A stretch of DNA of 64,000 bases, from NCBI RefSeq assembly GCF_964340395.1, contig NC_135552.1:12959194-13023193 (forward strand), in the 5' to 3' direction. The position numbers and the translations under genes were made by a program. Each line of letters starts with the position of its first letter. Within the stretch, counting starts at the first letter, position 1. The notes below the pieces were generated by a model. That model saw nothing but the letters and a program-made list of their open reading frames with translations, had not been told where the DNA came from and ran no database searches. Positions 19,697 through 31,544 of this stretch are shown piece after piece. This DNA comes from Glandiceps talaboti. Lineage: Eukaryota > Hemichordata > Enteropneusta > Spengelidae.

Positions 19697-22618
19697 TCAA
19701 ATATTTGCAACTCTGTTAACTCTGTTCTCTGATCTCAATGCAAGTTTCAGTTTCTCCCAGAAAAGTCTCTGACCAACTTCATTTTCAGTCCATTTAATAT
19801 ATTTCTGGGTTAGCAACATCTTTCGTAAAACTCGTGGCATGACGTTATCAGGAATTTCATGTAACAACGCAAGGAGGAGGAGATTTCTCTTCTCTCGAAA
19901 TAAATGATCTTGAGCCATTCTCATCTCAAAATAACACCACTCACTTTCTGCAAAGCCAGGTGACAGTATCAACATAGTTTTATGACTAGTCTCTATACTT
20001 TCAAGAATGTTGTCAAAAATATCAATACCTGGCATGAAATCACGTTCATGAAGACAGAGTTTGAAATTAGGTGGATCAATATTTTCCAAATGAGGAACTA
20101 ATTGCTGCATGATCCAATCTCTGTCATTTTCATTGTAACAAACAAATGCATCATATCTGATATTCAATGGTTGCTCCTCATCATTGACTTGGAGTTGATA
20201 ACCACCACGCTTAAGTTTGATGAGGAAACAACCATAGCGTATATACCAACGAAAATGAACACAAAGTCCAATACAAATTGCTGACAAGGCAAAAATACAA
20301 GTAATGGGTACTGAAATCATAAATGCTAGATTACATTTCCATCCAAAGGTCAAAGTTGAAATAGACTTTCCATTCATGTTGTATGGATCTGCACATTTTA
20401 TATCAGATGGTTGAACTTTAACTTTTCTGTCAGTTTTCATCCATTCCACAAAATCTTTCATCTTGCATTTTGAGCAGTCTAAATGATTATTCTTAAATGT
20501 AAAAGTTGTCAAATTATGCAACTTTTTCAGCGCTTGTGTGTTGATTTCACTGATTTTTGTGTTCACAAGACTGAGTGCCGTTAAATGTTTGAAATTTGGC
20601 AGCAGGTCCACCATGAATTTATTAGTCAGGTCTTGTACATCAGTCAGAGACAGTTCTTTTACATTTGGGAATAACTTGATGAACTCAAAAATATCAGATG
20701 GGTTTTCAAAGTAGACTTCCTGAAGTGTTAAAGCCTCCAAAGAAGGCACTGGTCTCTCTTGAATGAGTTCAAAACATTTGTTCTTAATGGTTAGAGTTTT
20801 CAAATTTGACACATTGACAAAAGAATTGTCGAAAATTGCACAATATTGGTTCTCTCCAAAAGCATCGAAGAATAAGTGTTGAAGTGATGTGATATTGACA
20901 CCTATGAGATGGATAGAATATCTAAAATTAGGATAATCTTTTATCATTCTGTCAAAGTTTTCATCTCCAGTATCCAACTGTGGAAATAAGATTGAGTCCT
21001 TATCAATGGTTTTGATGTTGAGAGATTCCAAAGAAATCAGTTTAGAAGATATTGTCTTGAATGCCACCACCCTCAGTAGTACATTATATGACAGATCTAA
21101 TTTTTTCAGCTTACGCAATGAAGAGAATGCTTCTGATTGAATGTTAGTTATCCTATTGTAGGACAAATCCAACTCTATCAGAGAAGTCATGTGCATAAAA
21201 ACATAAAAAGGAATGTCACCATATAACTTATTTTCATCAAGGTACAGGTACTCTAAAGTTGTGATATTTTGTAGATTATGTAATAGGTCTTCCATTCCAT
21301 ACGATCTGCCAAAATTACACTTCTGTATTTGCAATGTCGTCAAAGATGTCAAGTCATTAAAAACTCCAAGTGAAATGTCATAGAAGTCATTGTTTTGTAG
21401 TCTCAAAGACGTTAATTTTTTTAAGCCATTGAAGATTTGTTTTGGAAGTTTCAATCGAAAGCTGCTGATCAATTCCAAGGTTTTCAAATCTGGCAGCCAT
21501 TGGAAAAGTCCAGAAGGCAAGTTCAATTCTTTGACGTACATACTTTGTATAAACAGTTCTTCTAACTTGGACATTCTCAAACCTTTGAAGGTAGTACTTT
21601 TGATCCTTATATCTGTATCTCTGTTCCCCAACCTCAGAATTTTGATGTCAGAATGTTCAAGATCATAGAGTAACCTCTCCAGACATTCACCATTGACTGG
21701 ATTATCAGTCAAGTCCAACTTTGTAGCTCTGACTGCATTAAATGTACCATTAACTGAACAGTTCAAATCATTGTATGATAAACTCAGCTGCTGCAGTTGG
21801 ACATCCCCAAATGTCATACTCTGTATATTTGAGTCAGTTATGTTGTTATCACTAAGAGATATTGTCTCTAGTTTTTGTAAGTATCCCAAATCAATTTCCC
21901 CACAATAACTGTCATATTTAAAGTGCATGCCTGAAAAATCGATTATTTCAATATTTCTCAAAGGTTTTAGTAATTGACCTGGAAAACACACAAATTTGTT
22001 AAACCGTAAATCTAATATTCTCAGCCGCTTCAAGTCTTTAAATGTGTCATCAGCTAGTCGAGTTATTGAATTTCCCCAAAGATATAACTCTTGTAAATGT
22101 ACAAGTCCTTGCAACGCTGATGATGACAGGCTTTCAATTTTAGTTTTACACAGGTCAAGTGTTAACAAGTTTCTCTGGAAAGTGAACAAGCTATCTGTAA
22201 TGTTTGGCAGATTATTTCGAGAGAGGTTTAATATTTCTAGTTTCCAGACATCACTGAAAGCATGTGCTGCAATACTGGAAATCAAGTTTGATGACATGTT
22301 CAGTATTTTCATTTGATGGAGTCCTTGTAGAGAATTAGAATGGAGAGTTTCTATTTTATTGTTAGCAAGGTGTAGATGCTGTAGTTTCCCGAGAGTTGCC
22401 AAACTGCCAGGTGGTAGGGATGTGATCTCATTACTATGTAAATCAAGAATTGTTGCAAATGTTGGTAAATTCCCAGGAATTCCGTCCAATTCTTTCTGAC
22501 TGCAGTCAACATATGACTGGTTGTACACCTTACATATTGCATCTGAGATGACCACAGGAATATCAACAATCAGAAGTAAGGTTCCCAGCTGGAGAACTGT
22601 GTAGTATGTCATCCACAT
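19697..22618 (-). CDS. TLR-B, intact single-exon Toll-like receptor, 973 residues
   Basis: A pattern-recognition receptor of the plasma membrane or endosome. Start is the ATG at 22,618 (an in-frame TTG upstream is ignored), giving a signal peptide with hydrophobic core VLQLGTLLLIVDI that aligns with TLR-A. Next come an N-terminal cysteine cap (CKVYNQSYVDC), more than twenty leucine-rich repeats, one C-terminal cap (CSKCKMKDFVEW), a membrane helix at about 766-788 and a TIR domain at about 820-963. TIR box 1 (YDAFVCY), box 2 (RDFMPG, about 859-864) and box 3 (FW, about 953) are complete, so signalling through TIR adaptors is expected. There is no intron, as in many expanded invertebrate TLR families. 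The ligand cannot be inferred. TIR and membrane parts are about 91% identical to TLR-A by eye, the ectodomain far less. Confidence 0.96.
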   Translation of the reverse strand: MWMTYYTVLQLGTLLLIVDIPVVISDAICKVYNQSYVDCSQKELDGIPGNLPTFATILDLHSNEITSLPPGSLATLGKLQHLHLANNKIETLHSNSLQGLHQMKILNMSSNLISSIAAHAFSDVWKLEILNLSRNNLPNITDSLFTFQRNLLTLDLCKTKIESLSSSALQGLVHLQELYLWGNSITRLADDTFKDLKRLRILDLRFNKFVCFPGQLLKPLRNIEIIDFSGMHFKYDSYCGEIDLGYLQKLETISLSDNNITDSNIQSMTFGDVQLQQLSLSYNDLNCSVNGTFNAVRATKLDLTDNPVNGECLERLLYDLEHSDIKILRLGNRDTDIRIKSTTFKGLRMSKLEELFIQSMYVKELNLPSGLFQWLPDLKTLELISSFRLKLPKQIFNGLKKLTSLRLQNNDFYDISLGVFNDLTSLTTLQIQKCNFGRSYGMEDLLHNLQNITTLEYLYLDENKLYGDIPFYVFMHMTSLIELDLSYNRITNIQSEAFSSLRKLKKLDLSYNVLLRVVAFKTISSKLISLESLNIKTIDKDSILFPQLDTGDENFDRMIKDYPNFRYSIHLIGVNITSLQHLFFDAFGENQYCAIFDNSFVNVSNLKTLTIKNKCFELIQERPVPSLEALTLQEVYFENPSDIFEFIKLFPNVKELSLTDVQDLTNKFMVDLLPNFKHLTALSLVNTKISEINTQALKKLHNLTTFTFKNNHLDCSKCKMKDFVEWMKTDRKVKVQPSDIKCADPYNMNGKSISTLTFGWKCNLAFMISVPITCIFALSAICIGLCVHFRWYIRYGCFLIKLKRGGYQLQVNDEEQPLNIRYDAFVCYNENDRDWIMQQLVPHLENIDPPNFKLCLHERDFMPGIDIFDNILESIETSHKTMLILSPGFAESEWCYFEMRMAQDHLFREKRNLLLLALLHEIPDNVMPRVLRKMLLTQKYIKWTENEVGQRLFWEKLKLALRSENRVNRVANI

Positions 22619-22765
22619 CTTGTCAAGTTTGTTTATATTTAGTATCAAATGATAATGCAAGAAGTGTGAGAAGAAGTATCTCAGATCATGTACTCACATA
22701 TGTCACAGCAAACAGCCGAATACCACAGCGACCTGATCTGAATGAAGACCTTAGACTAGCAATGC

Positions 22766-22778
22766 TCTTTATATATGG
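22766..22778 (-). promoter_or_regulatory. TATA box of TLR-B
   Basis: Minus-strand CCATATATAAAGAG lies about 150 bp upstream of the TLR-B ATG and corresponds to the TATA-like element of TLR-A. The spacer down to the ATG keeps a block shared with TLR-A. Confidence 0.6.
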
Positions 22779-23004
22779 TGATGGCACATATCTACTTCCT
22801 GGTTGTCATGAGAGTGATTAGTGTTGTGATACCTGTTTATGTTTAAATCATATCTTTTTCTGTTTGTTATTTCAAGTAGGTGTAGGGTAATGTAATACAT
22901 GTAGTAAACCTCTTAAAAATAGTTATTAGCTTCAAAGGGTGAATTTTACACAGTAAGTGCATGTAAATGTGAATAATGATCAATGGACACCTGGGTATAC
23001 ATTG

Positions 23005-23362
23005 CTAGTCTAGAGGCTATTTGTGGGTTTAAATCTCTAGATCTCTCTTCACCCCGTCTAACTCAATGAGAAATCATGAACCAAAAGTTGTTCATGCAAA
23101 TGAGTAAACCTCTAACTGTTAGAATAATGTATAAGCTTACTCAGTATCCCAATATGACAAATGTAACATATTTGGCCATTATGTAACTGCAACCAATAAA
23201 TACTAAATTACATATATTGTTGGGCTGAATTCTGTGACTGTCGATTAACGAAGACAATGATCTAAATGGTGTGCATGGCATGAATTTGAAATTTTATCTC
23301 AGCACTTCAATGAGCTGGCTGTAAGAAGAGATTCCAAGCCAATGATAACCTCTAAACTAATG
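23005..23362. mobile_element. MITE family 1, copy upstream of TLR-B
   Basis: It begins CTAGTCTAGAGGCTATTTG and ends with the inverse (ATAACCTCTAAACTAAT), about 358 bp, with an interior matching the inverted copy at 42,587-42,943. It is about 390 bp upstream of the TLR-B ATG, the same relative place as the TLR-A copy, so it was probably there before the genes duplicated. Confidence 0.8.
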
Positions 23363-24770
23363 AAGTGTATCTATATACAAATATACTGAAACAGTTGTGA
23401 AAACCAGCTAATGATTCATTGTCTTAACTTGGATAATTTACTTAGCTAGCGTTTTCACACTGACCTCATATGCTGTTAAGCAGTAGATTCTCTCTCTGTT
23501 TTACTGTTCTGTTATAGAGAATGTTTTAAGTTATTGTATCGTCTGAATCATATAGAAGGCAAGGGCAGTGATCGGTGGGTGTCAGCGGTCTTTGGACTTA
23601 GTCTACAATGACCGACTCGAGAACAAACTGACACTCATCTTAAATGACACTACACATCTACTAAGACAAGAACTTGATGACGGATGAATCGACAGAAGTG
23701 GTAGACTGAAGCTACCGGCTGCTGGCACGTGTCGTTATGCGAATCCTTTTACACCAGCAGCAATTAGGCTTTTTAATGTCAATTTTAAGCGTGCTACTTT
23801 TTATCAGAACTTGTATGACCTTGTATGAGTATGTTTGCTTACAGCAGGCATTATAATTACCCTCTTTAGGGATTTAATAAATCACTGAACATATCATGAA
23901 TAAGATTTAAAGCCTTGGAGTTCTATAGTCAGACACTTTTTAGGATGTGAAAATAAATGATGTCATTGTTGAAACCATCCTGTCCAGATAGTCGGTATCA
24001 GTTCTTCATCAATCACTTCCTTTGCATGTCATGGGACTCTGCATTAGTTTTGAGTGTAAAGCAAACAGGTTGTCAAAGTTGGTTTCTCATCCCCCGCATT
24101 TCAGATGGAACATCATCAGATTCACAAATGTGTGTCTGTGTGTATTAATACTATATGTATATACGTACATATATCCAGAGACAAGAAGAATCAGAGTCTA
24201 TCTAAATCAAGCCATTTTTCTTGCATATCAAAGACCCCTTGCAGGTGATTCCAGGACATCACTGGTTGTATTTACTTATATTTATTCTTTCCATTATCTT
24301 AGTATGCATGTTTCAGAGAGACAGAAAACATTCAAAGAGAACATGAGGGGGAAGGGTAGGGGGCTCGCTGTGAAAGTTACATACGACCACTAGATTTCTG
24401 GCTTGTGATTAGATTTGTAATGCTAATACTTCCTTACAGCCAGCTATAAAGATAGATACATTGTAGTGAAGTCTTTATGAAATCTACACAGAGTGATTTC
24501 TTACAATCACACAGGTACACTTAATTCACTGAAAACAAAAATATGACTTTTCAATTCATTTCACTGTATTCTGACGGTGGAAAAAATCAGCATGATAATT
24601 ATTCAACAAAAACAACATACAAATTACAAAACATTTTTCTTTTCATGTACGTGCACTTTATTGGTCTGATTACATTCTTTCTATACACTTTAAACTCTGA
24701 GATATATAAATGTACATCCCTTTGAAACATTATGCACAAAAAACTTTCAAAACAGTTCAACATCATTGTA
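23363..24770. other. TLR-B far upstream region, no supported gene
   Basis: It holds a coding-like minus-strand segment at about 23,990-24,110 (ETNFDNLFALHSKLMQS) related to one at 18,512-18,640, and the block 24,290-24,710 duplicated at 1,806-2,165. Nothing else could be assigned. Confidence 0.45.
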
Positions 24771-24786
24771 AGACCGTCAAGCGTTT

Positions 24787-25146
24787 AGCTTCTGTATCAT
24801 GTGGACATCACATGACCATCATGTGATCATACAAGACGTGAATATATAACGTAACTGTACAAGTGGTTACATAGTTTACGTACACGTGGTAAACAGGTCT
24901 TACATGTTTGGTTCCTGTACCATATGACTGTCACGTGACAATCATGTGATCACACAATATGAACATGAATATATTATGTGACAATATACATATGGCCACA
25001 TACGAACTAGAGGTAAATAATTCATAAAAGTTCAGTTCATGTATCATGTGCATGTTAGATGACAATCATGTGATTAGTCTTTGAAACAAGATATGAACAT
25101 GAATATATTATGTAACTAATTATGTACACATGGTGACTGACTAAAC
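24787..25146. repeat. three-copy tandem repeat, unit about 120 bp
   Basis: Imperfect copies start near 24,787, 24,910 and 25,033. Each has a GTACCATRTG-like start, CAATCATGTGAT or CATCATGTGATC, then ATGAATATATTATGT-like and TACACATGGT-like segments. Non-coding. Confidence 0.65.
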
Positions 25147-25479
25147 CATAGAAAATGTGCAGATAACCCTATCTCACCTTATGAAAATACTCTCAGACAT
25201 GTTTATAATATATACAATATGTAACACATTTCATGTTCTGAATGTTAACACTCACTCCTCTAAAGCATTAAGCATTTAAAACAGAAAACTGGCATAGGAC
25301 ATGTACAATAAACATTAACATAGCTATGCAAGGAAAGCAGCCTCTATCCTGTGAGAAAAGCTCACAATGTTCAGTGTAATTGCCAAATAAGAAACTAGTT
25401 TTCATGATAATGTAATTATTCCTGCTATCAAAAAAATGCACTGTGTTCACAGGAATGAGTGACCCTGAAGAAAATGGAA

Positions 25480-26370
25480 GAAGTTAATTGTCATCTGTAA
25501 TAGTGTTGTCTGTCACAGTGATGCCTGCTGCAGTCATCTGCTGTAATGTCATCTGCTGTGGTGTTGTCCATTACAGCATTGCCTGCTACAGTGTTCACTG
25601 TTGCAGTGTCATCTGCCAGTGTCGTCTATGTACTACAATGTTGTTTGTTGCAGTGTCATTTGCAAGTGTCGCCTGCTATAGTGTTGTCTTTTGCAGTGAT
25701 AGCAGCAGTAGTGTCACCTGCTGTTGTATCATCTACTAGTGCTGTCAGCCATAATGTCATCTGCTGTAGAGTAGCCTGCTACATGTACAGTGATATATGT
25801 TGTACTGTCGTCTGCTACAGTGTCATATGCTCTACTGTCATCTGCTATGGTGTCATCTCCTGTACTATCATCTGTTACAGTGTTGTCTACTCTACTGTCA
25901 TTTACTAGAGTGAGGTCTGCTAGTGTTGTCTGCTACGGTTTCATCTGCTGTACTGTCGTCTGCTACAATGCCGTATGCTCTACTGTTGTCTTCTCTACTG
26001 TCATCTACTAGAGTGAGGTCTGGTAGTGTCGTCTGCTACAGTGTCATCTACTGTACTATCGTCTGCTACAGTGTTGTTTGCTCCACTGTCGTCTACTCCA
26101 CTGTCATCTACTAGAGTGAGGTCTGCTAGTGTCATCTGTACAGTCGTCTGCTACATTGTCGTATGCTCTAATGTCGTCTACTCTCATCTGCTACAGTGAG
26201 GTCTGCTGGTGTTGTCTGCTACAGTGTCGTCTGCTCTACTGTCATCTGCTACAGTGAGGTCTGCTACTGTCGTCTGCTACAGTGTCATCTGCTCTACTGT
26301 CATCTACTATAGTATCATCTGCTGTACTATCGTCTGCTACTTTGTACTCTACTGCAGTGTCATCAGCAGC
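25480..26370. repeat. degenerate minisatellite, about 15-bp unit
   Basis: About 900 bp is built of variants of TGTCRTCTGCTACAG. Many stop-free frames result on the plus strand, but they code only for valine/cysteine/serine/tyrosine-rich repeats and show no gene structure. Confidence 0.85.
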
Positions 26371-27527
26371 AGTGTGTATTTCATAAAATTGAAATAAAAA
26401 TAACATTTAGTGCATTGCTTTGATAATTTCAGGCTCATTGGAAAATATGACATTTTTAGATGACAAAAGTTGGTGGTATGAAACTTGGTACGAAAAAAAT
26501 CTGATGATATAATAGTTATTGAGGTGGTTTATCTTGTAGAAATACACTGTACATGAAAAATAGACTGAAAGCTTCGTCATCACTGATGCTAGTAGCGAGT
26601 GATTGAAGGCATTTCCATAACAACAAACCTTTCAGTCAACATGAAAAGCAGTCACTTACAGTCAGTTTTAGCAAACACTGAAAAAGCTGCATATGGAGTC
26701 AAAATCAAGAATCAGTTTACATTTACTCAGTTTCTAGTAGCAACTCTACAATCATGTCCTGGATTTCTACATATCAAAACACTTTTTATCTACTATCCGA
26801 TCTTTCCTTCAATAAACTTGATAGACGGCTGAACATATGAGCAAAAGAACATACAATCCAAAGTCTCAAAGACTATAGAAAAGTTGGCACAGGACAGTTC
26901 ATATTGGACACACAGTATATTATCTTAAACTTCAGTAACCTGTAGAAGCACACATTCCAGACCCCAAAACATTTACAAAGTACAAATTGCAAAAAACAAT
27001 ACATTATATTTCTTACATTTTCACAGATATATCTTAGATTTATATAAAGATTTTCATTTTCAAAAGGTTACATCAAACAGTATGGCATTGCTCACGTATA
27101 GAAGGGGGCAGTAATTCTCTTTCAAAGGGGTAACAGACTGGATTATGTAGAGGTATGTACTAGATATTTGGTTGGTAGATATAAAACTATTCAAGGAACA
27201 TGCAAAAAAGTCTATGATTCAAACACACGTTGTCACATTAGTGTTATCTTATCAGTGGAGTCGTAAGAATTACTTAGGATCATTCTTTTACTCTGAACCA
27301 TAGACCCTCCCCACCAATGGGTCTGTGTCTGAACCAACTTTTTTTCTATAGTTCAGCCAGACAAATATTTTCTCACTTAATTTGAACCCTAATCACACAC
27401 ATGCATTAAAAGCAGTACAATAATCCTCCTTCGATTTCCATGTCTCCACAAAATCATGTTGTTCTCAGAGTTCATGTATTTCCCCTTTCACAATGGAATG
27501 TTAGAACCCAAGTGGTATCTAGCTATT
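26371..27527. other. no feature seen
   Basis: AT-rich unique sequence with short chance frames only. No splice-site series, domain or repeat was recognised. Confidence 0.5.
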
Positions 27528-27910
27528 TCAGGGTGTGGTCTAAATTCATTAATTTAGTCATTACTTCTGTAAACACTAGATTTACCTATTTTGGGGTGTG
27601 GTCTAAATTCATTATGCATGTCAATCATTAATTTATTTGTTTCTTCTGTAAAGACTAGATTTACCTATTGGGGTGTGGTTTAAATTCATTATACACGTCA
27701 ATCATGTTAATTTATTTGTTTCTTCTGTAAAGACTAGATTTACCTATTTGGGGTGTGGTTTAAACTCATGATGCATGTCAATCATTGCTTAATTTATTCA
27801 TTCCTTCTATAGAAACTAGATTTTCCTATTTGGGAATGTGGTTTAAATTCATTATGCATGTCAATCATTAATTAATTTATTCATTCCTTCTATAGAAACT
27901 CGATTTATTC
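27528..27910. repeat. tandem repeat, five copies of about 80 bp
   Basis: Five successive copies share GGGTGTGGTTTAAATTCAT, ATGCATGTCAATCAT, CTTCTGTAAAGACTAGAT and TTACCTATTT in order. The first copy is shorter. Confidence 0.85.
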
Positions 27911-30119
27911 TATGCACACCAAGTTGTTTGGCAACTGGGTTGGAATTAAACCAAAGGGCCATCACCTAAAACTTGAATGTTTTATTTACATTTTACAAAA
28001 GTTTTAGATGAACTGATTATCTCTTTCATAATTTTTTTGCCGCATATGGCTATACCTGCCACGTCATGTCTATAAGAATTCACATTATGCATGTCAAACT
28101 GACTTTTTCTACACACACCTAGCACTGAAGTTACTGATAGACTCCCTAATTATGCATCAGAAAGCAAAAATAGATGACTGAATAGGGAGTCCTAGTTTGC
28201 TGACTTCTACATTGACATAAAGCACTTCAACAATCTACTACGAACACTGATTTTCATTTGCAGAACGTATGTTCATTACAAGACTTTAAAAAAAAAATGT
28301 CCCTCACTCATCAAATATATATTGTTTCATGTACATTTGATGAAATAAATTTGTGCAAAATTATATACATGTACGCATTCTGAGTATTGTAAAGTATGGG
28401 TCTAAAATTTGAAATGTACGAAACATTCATCATCACCCAAATGTACAACACAAGCTGGGCAAGGGGTAACTAATAGACTTGAATTTGTTCTTACAACTTT
28501 TGAAGCAGTTAATTCATACTATTTAATATTCAAATTGTAGCCTCCATAGCAAGTTGGATGGTTGCCTGGAGAGGGCGCTTGCCCTTAATTAATTCATCAA
28601 GTTCTTAAACACAGCAATTTCTTGTCAAAAGGCAATTTGAATTCTTGAGTTCATGTTTAATATTTGTTGGTTTCTTCACCACTGAAATGTTTGATGAAAG
28701 AATAGTTTAAAAGACAATGTGAGACATGAAATAGACAAATATAAATTTCAAGAAGTAAAAATAAATATATATTACTATGGCTGGAAAGGAGAAAACTGAA
28801 AACTTTTTTTATAGCAAGCAGAAGTTAAAGGTAGAAAATTAATGTTTTGTGTTGTTGGTCTATTTACATGATTTTCATTACTAGTAATTATATTGAACAT
28901 TTCCTGTGCGCTAAGAGCCTTGCTTGCTGAGATTAGGTGCATTGTGAAATTTTGTGGTTTTTTGTTCAGTACTGTAGTTGATGATAGTACAAACAAAAAC
29001 ATCTCTAGTGTGGACCATTTGTATTTTGTGTCAGCCTTCATGAAAATGTACTAAAACTAGACTGTCAATATGGATATCCAAATACAAGGGATAAGGCAAA
29101 ATAAAAAAATTGTGTGTTTCTGATACCCCGGCCAACCCAGAACATTTTTAAAAACATTTAAAACAAAATGATAATTCTTTGTCTTCTTGACCTTCATGTA
29201 TGTCTGGTTTATTTTTTTTGCCCAGCGATGTTTGTACCATATTTTATCAAAGTATCACAGAAGGGGTATTCTGATCAACATTTCATTTGGTTTTGGGTCG
29301 AAGCAGTAGTTTTCAAAAATAAAAACAAGAAGATAAAATAAAATAAAATCCCAACCTACCTACCCTATTTTCTGAGGCCACGCTAATTGTTTTGTTTTTT
29401 TGCCTAAGAAGTGTACAAAATTATGAATGTTTAAAGCTATGGTAAATCAGATCTCATTCTTTACATTACAACTATAAAGACATCATTATAATGACATGCA
29501 TATTGGGTGTTTGATGATGAACTTCTACCTAACTCCAGAAGTTTATCAATTCTCAGTACTTGCAATAGCTTTTTTACCTAATGCTAGGGGCTCAAACTAG
29601 AATAAGCAGGTCGATATATGCTCACATGCATTTATCATGCGTATAATAATGCATGTGAAGCACGTAGAGTGGAAGTTATGGTGTCGACCAAGAAATCAAA
29701 TGTTTTGTTATTTCTATGACAAGCCAAGGCAAGTAATATTCTATTTCAGGTACTGAGAATTGAATGTAGTATCATTGTGCGAAAATATGCCAATGTATTC
29801 ACATGGCTGGCTATGTGCTCTTTCAACATTACTTGCATTGCGGATAATGCTGCTATAAATACTGCATGTAAATAAACGAAGCCTTTTTCAGCAGTTGTAA
29901 TTCAAACTAAATTGGAAACGACAACAAAACAGAGTCACTTGTACACTCTTTACAATGCTGGACATCCTAAAATATGAACTTTACTTGTTACAACACATAT
30001 AAGATTTGTAACAATAGTACCTAGCTGTGGTCATTGTCAAACAGATCAAGCTGTAACGCTTAATGGTAGTGAAACAAAATGAAATGGTCATAACGTGGAG
30101 AAACAAAACACTAATGACA
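27911..30119. other. intergenic stretch with one MITE, no gene seen
   Basis: Apart from the dispersed element at 29,547-29,762 I recognise nothing. A minus-strand frame near 28,775-29,041 has no recognisable domain. Confidence 0.5.
29547..29762. mobile_element. dispersed MITE family 3, copy 1
   Basis: About 216 bp with inverted ends CAATTCTCAGTACTTG and CAGGTACTGAGAATTG (one mismatch). Related sequence, without clear ends, is at 35,655-35,780 and 53,560-53,755, sharing GAAGTTATGGTGT, the CAAGAAATCAAATG-like part and AGTAATATTCTATTTCAG. Confidence 0.75.
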
Positions 30120-30139
30120 TATACATTACGAGGTGAAAT

Positions 30140-30465
30140 GAAATGAAACATACATGAAGTGAAATGTACATTACGAAGTGAAGTGAAATGTACATTACGA
30201 GGTGAAGTGAAATGTACATTACGAGGTGAAGTGAAATGTACATTACGAGGTGAAGGGAAATGTACATTACGAGGTGAAGGGAAATGTACATTACGAGGTG
30301 AAGTGAAATGTACATTACGAGGTGAAGGGAAATGTACATTACGAGGTGAAGGGAAATGTACATTACGAGGTGAAGTGAAATGTACATTACGAGGTGAAGT
30401 GAAATGTACATTACGAGGTGAAGGGAAATGTACATTACGAGGTGAAGGGAAATGTACATTACATG
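30140..30465. repeat. 24-bp minisatellite, about 13 copies
   Basis: The unit is close to ACGAGGTGAAGTGAAATGTACATT, with a G/T variant (GAAGGGAAAT) shared between copies. Because 24 is a multiple of three and the unit lacks stops, both strands are open in one frame, giving artificial 8-residue repeat proteins. I do not call these genes. Confidence 0.92.
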
Positions 30466-31540
30466 ATGATATACAATAAAATGTACATTATGTAATAGCT
30501 ATGATTTTGACCTTTCATAACAACATCTGAATATTACAGAATATGTGTTTATTCTATGTGCAATATACCTAACTTTGTACTGTAAATAGTTTGACATTAG
30601 TAAGACGCTGATAATTTATTGCTTTCATGTTGGATCAGTGGATCAGTGTTATAAAGTGTTATCACAGCCTTAGGAATTAGTCCATAGATTTCTGCACTGG
30701 ACAGGCCATACATAACAATACTGAATCAGTGCTATAAAGTCTCCAGAAATGATAAGGTTCTTTCTTTATGAGAGGCCACTCCGAGTGATATAGGCATTGT
30801 CTCTGATATCCGATTGTTATTAAAGTGACACAATCTGTAACTTAGGTCCCAGTTTAGGTTAGAGTCCGAGTACAAAATAAACATACACAATACAAACTAA
30901 AAGCTATATTGGAACCAACTATTGCCACCATAACATGATAGGAGTGGTTGTGTACGCAAAAAAGGGTTTGGTGACAGTGACTGTGGTCTTTATTTGAATA
31001 TTTTGGTAACCAAAAAATTATGTCATCACGTTATTTTTTTCATATTCAATACCTGGTGAGAGATCACATTACAGACTATACCCCTTTAAATGTCATATCT
31101 TTCTATGTTCTGTACTACTAAAATATAAGTACCTAAACCTATTTCTTATGTGTTTCCTTTTCTAAAGTTCTATTGTGTGCTTGGATGTATATTTTTATTA
31201 TATGAGTGCAATGTCCATGTAATGGAATAGACTTATGGTAGTTATCCAAACAGGTTCTTCTTATCCCCCCCCCCCCCCCCCCCCTCAAAATATCATTTCA
31301 TGATGTTTGAAGCAACACCAGAACCTGTTTGGCCTCAACAACCCATTGCCCTGCAAGTTTTGGTTTGGTCCTGTGCTTTAGTATCAGGAGATAGGAAGAC
31401 AGGGATGAAGTGATTCAGTGTAGTTGATAGTGGTTACAGCTGGTTGTCCCACATTTGTTTCATATACTTAGTTGGGATGCATAGAGGTGGGAATGGTATC
31501 GTTCACACAGTCACTCACTCCAGCACATAGATACATGGAT
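30466..31540. other. no gene seen; poly-C run at 31,265-31,284
   Basis: Unique AT-rich sequence with one 20-base homopolymer of C. No exon or repeat family was recognised. Confidence 0.5.
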
Positions 31541-31544
31541 AATT

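Noticed and set aside
25488-26397. Several overlapping plus-strand reading frames of 60-120 codons
   Set aside because: They read the degenerate 15-bp minisatellite; composition is only the repeat, without start context, domains or splice sites.
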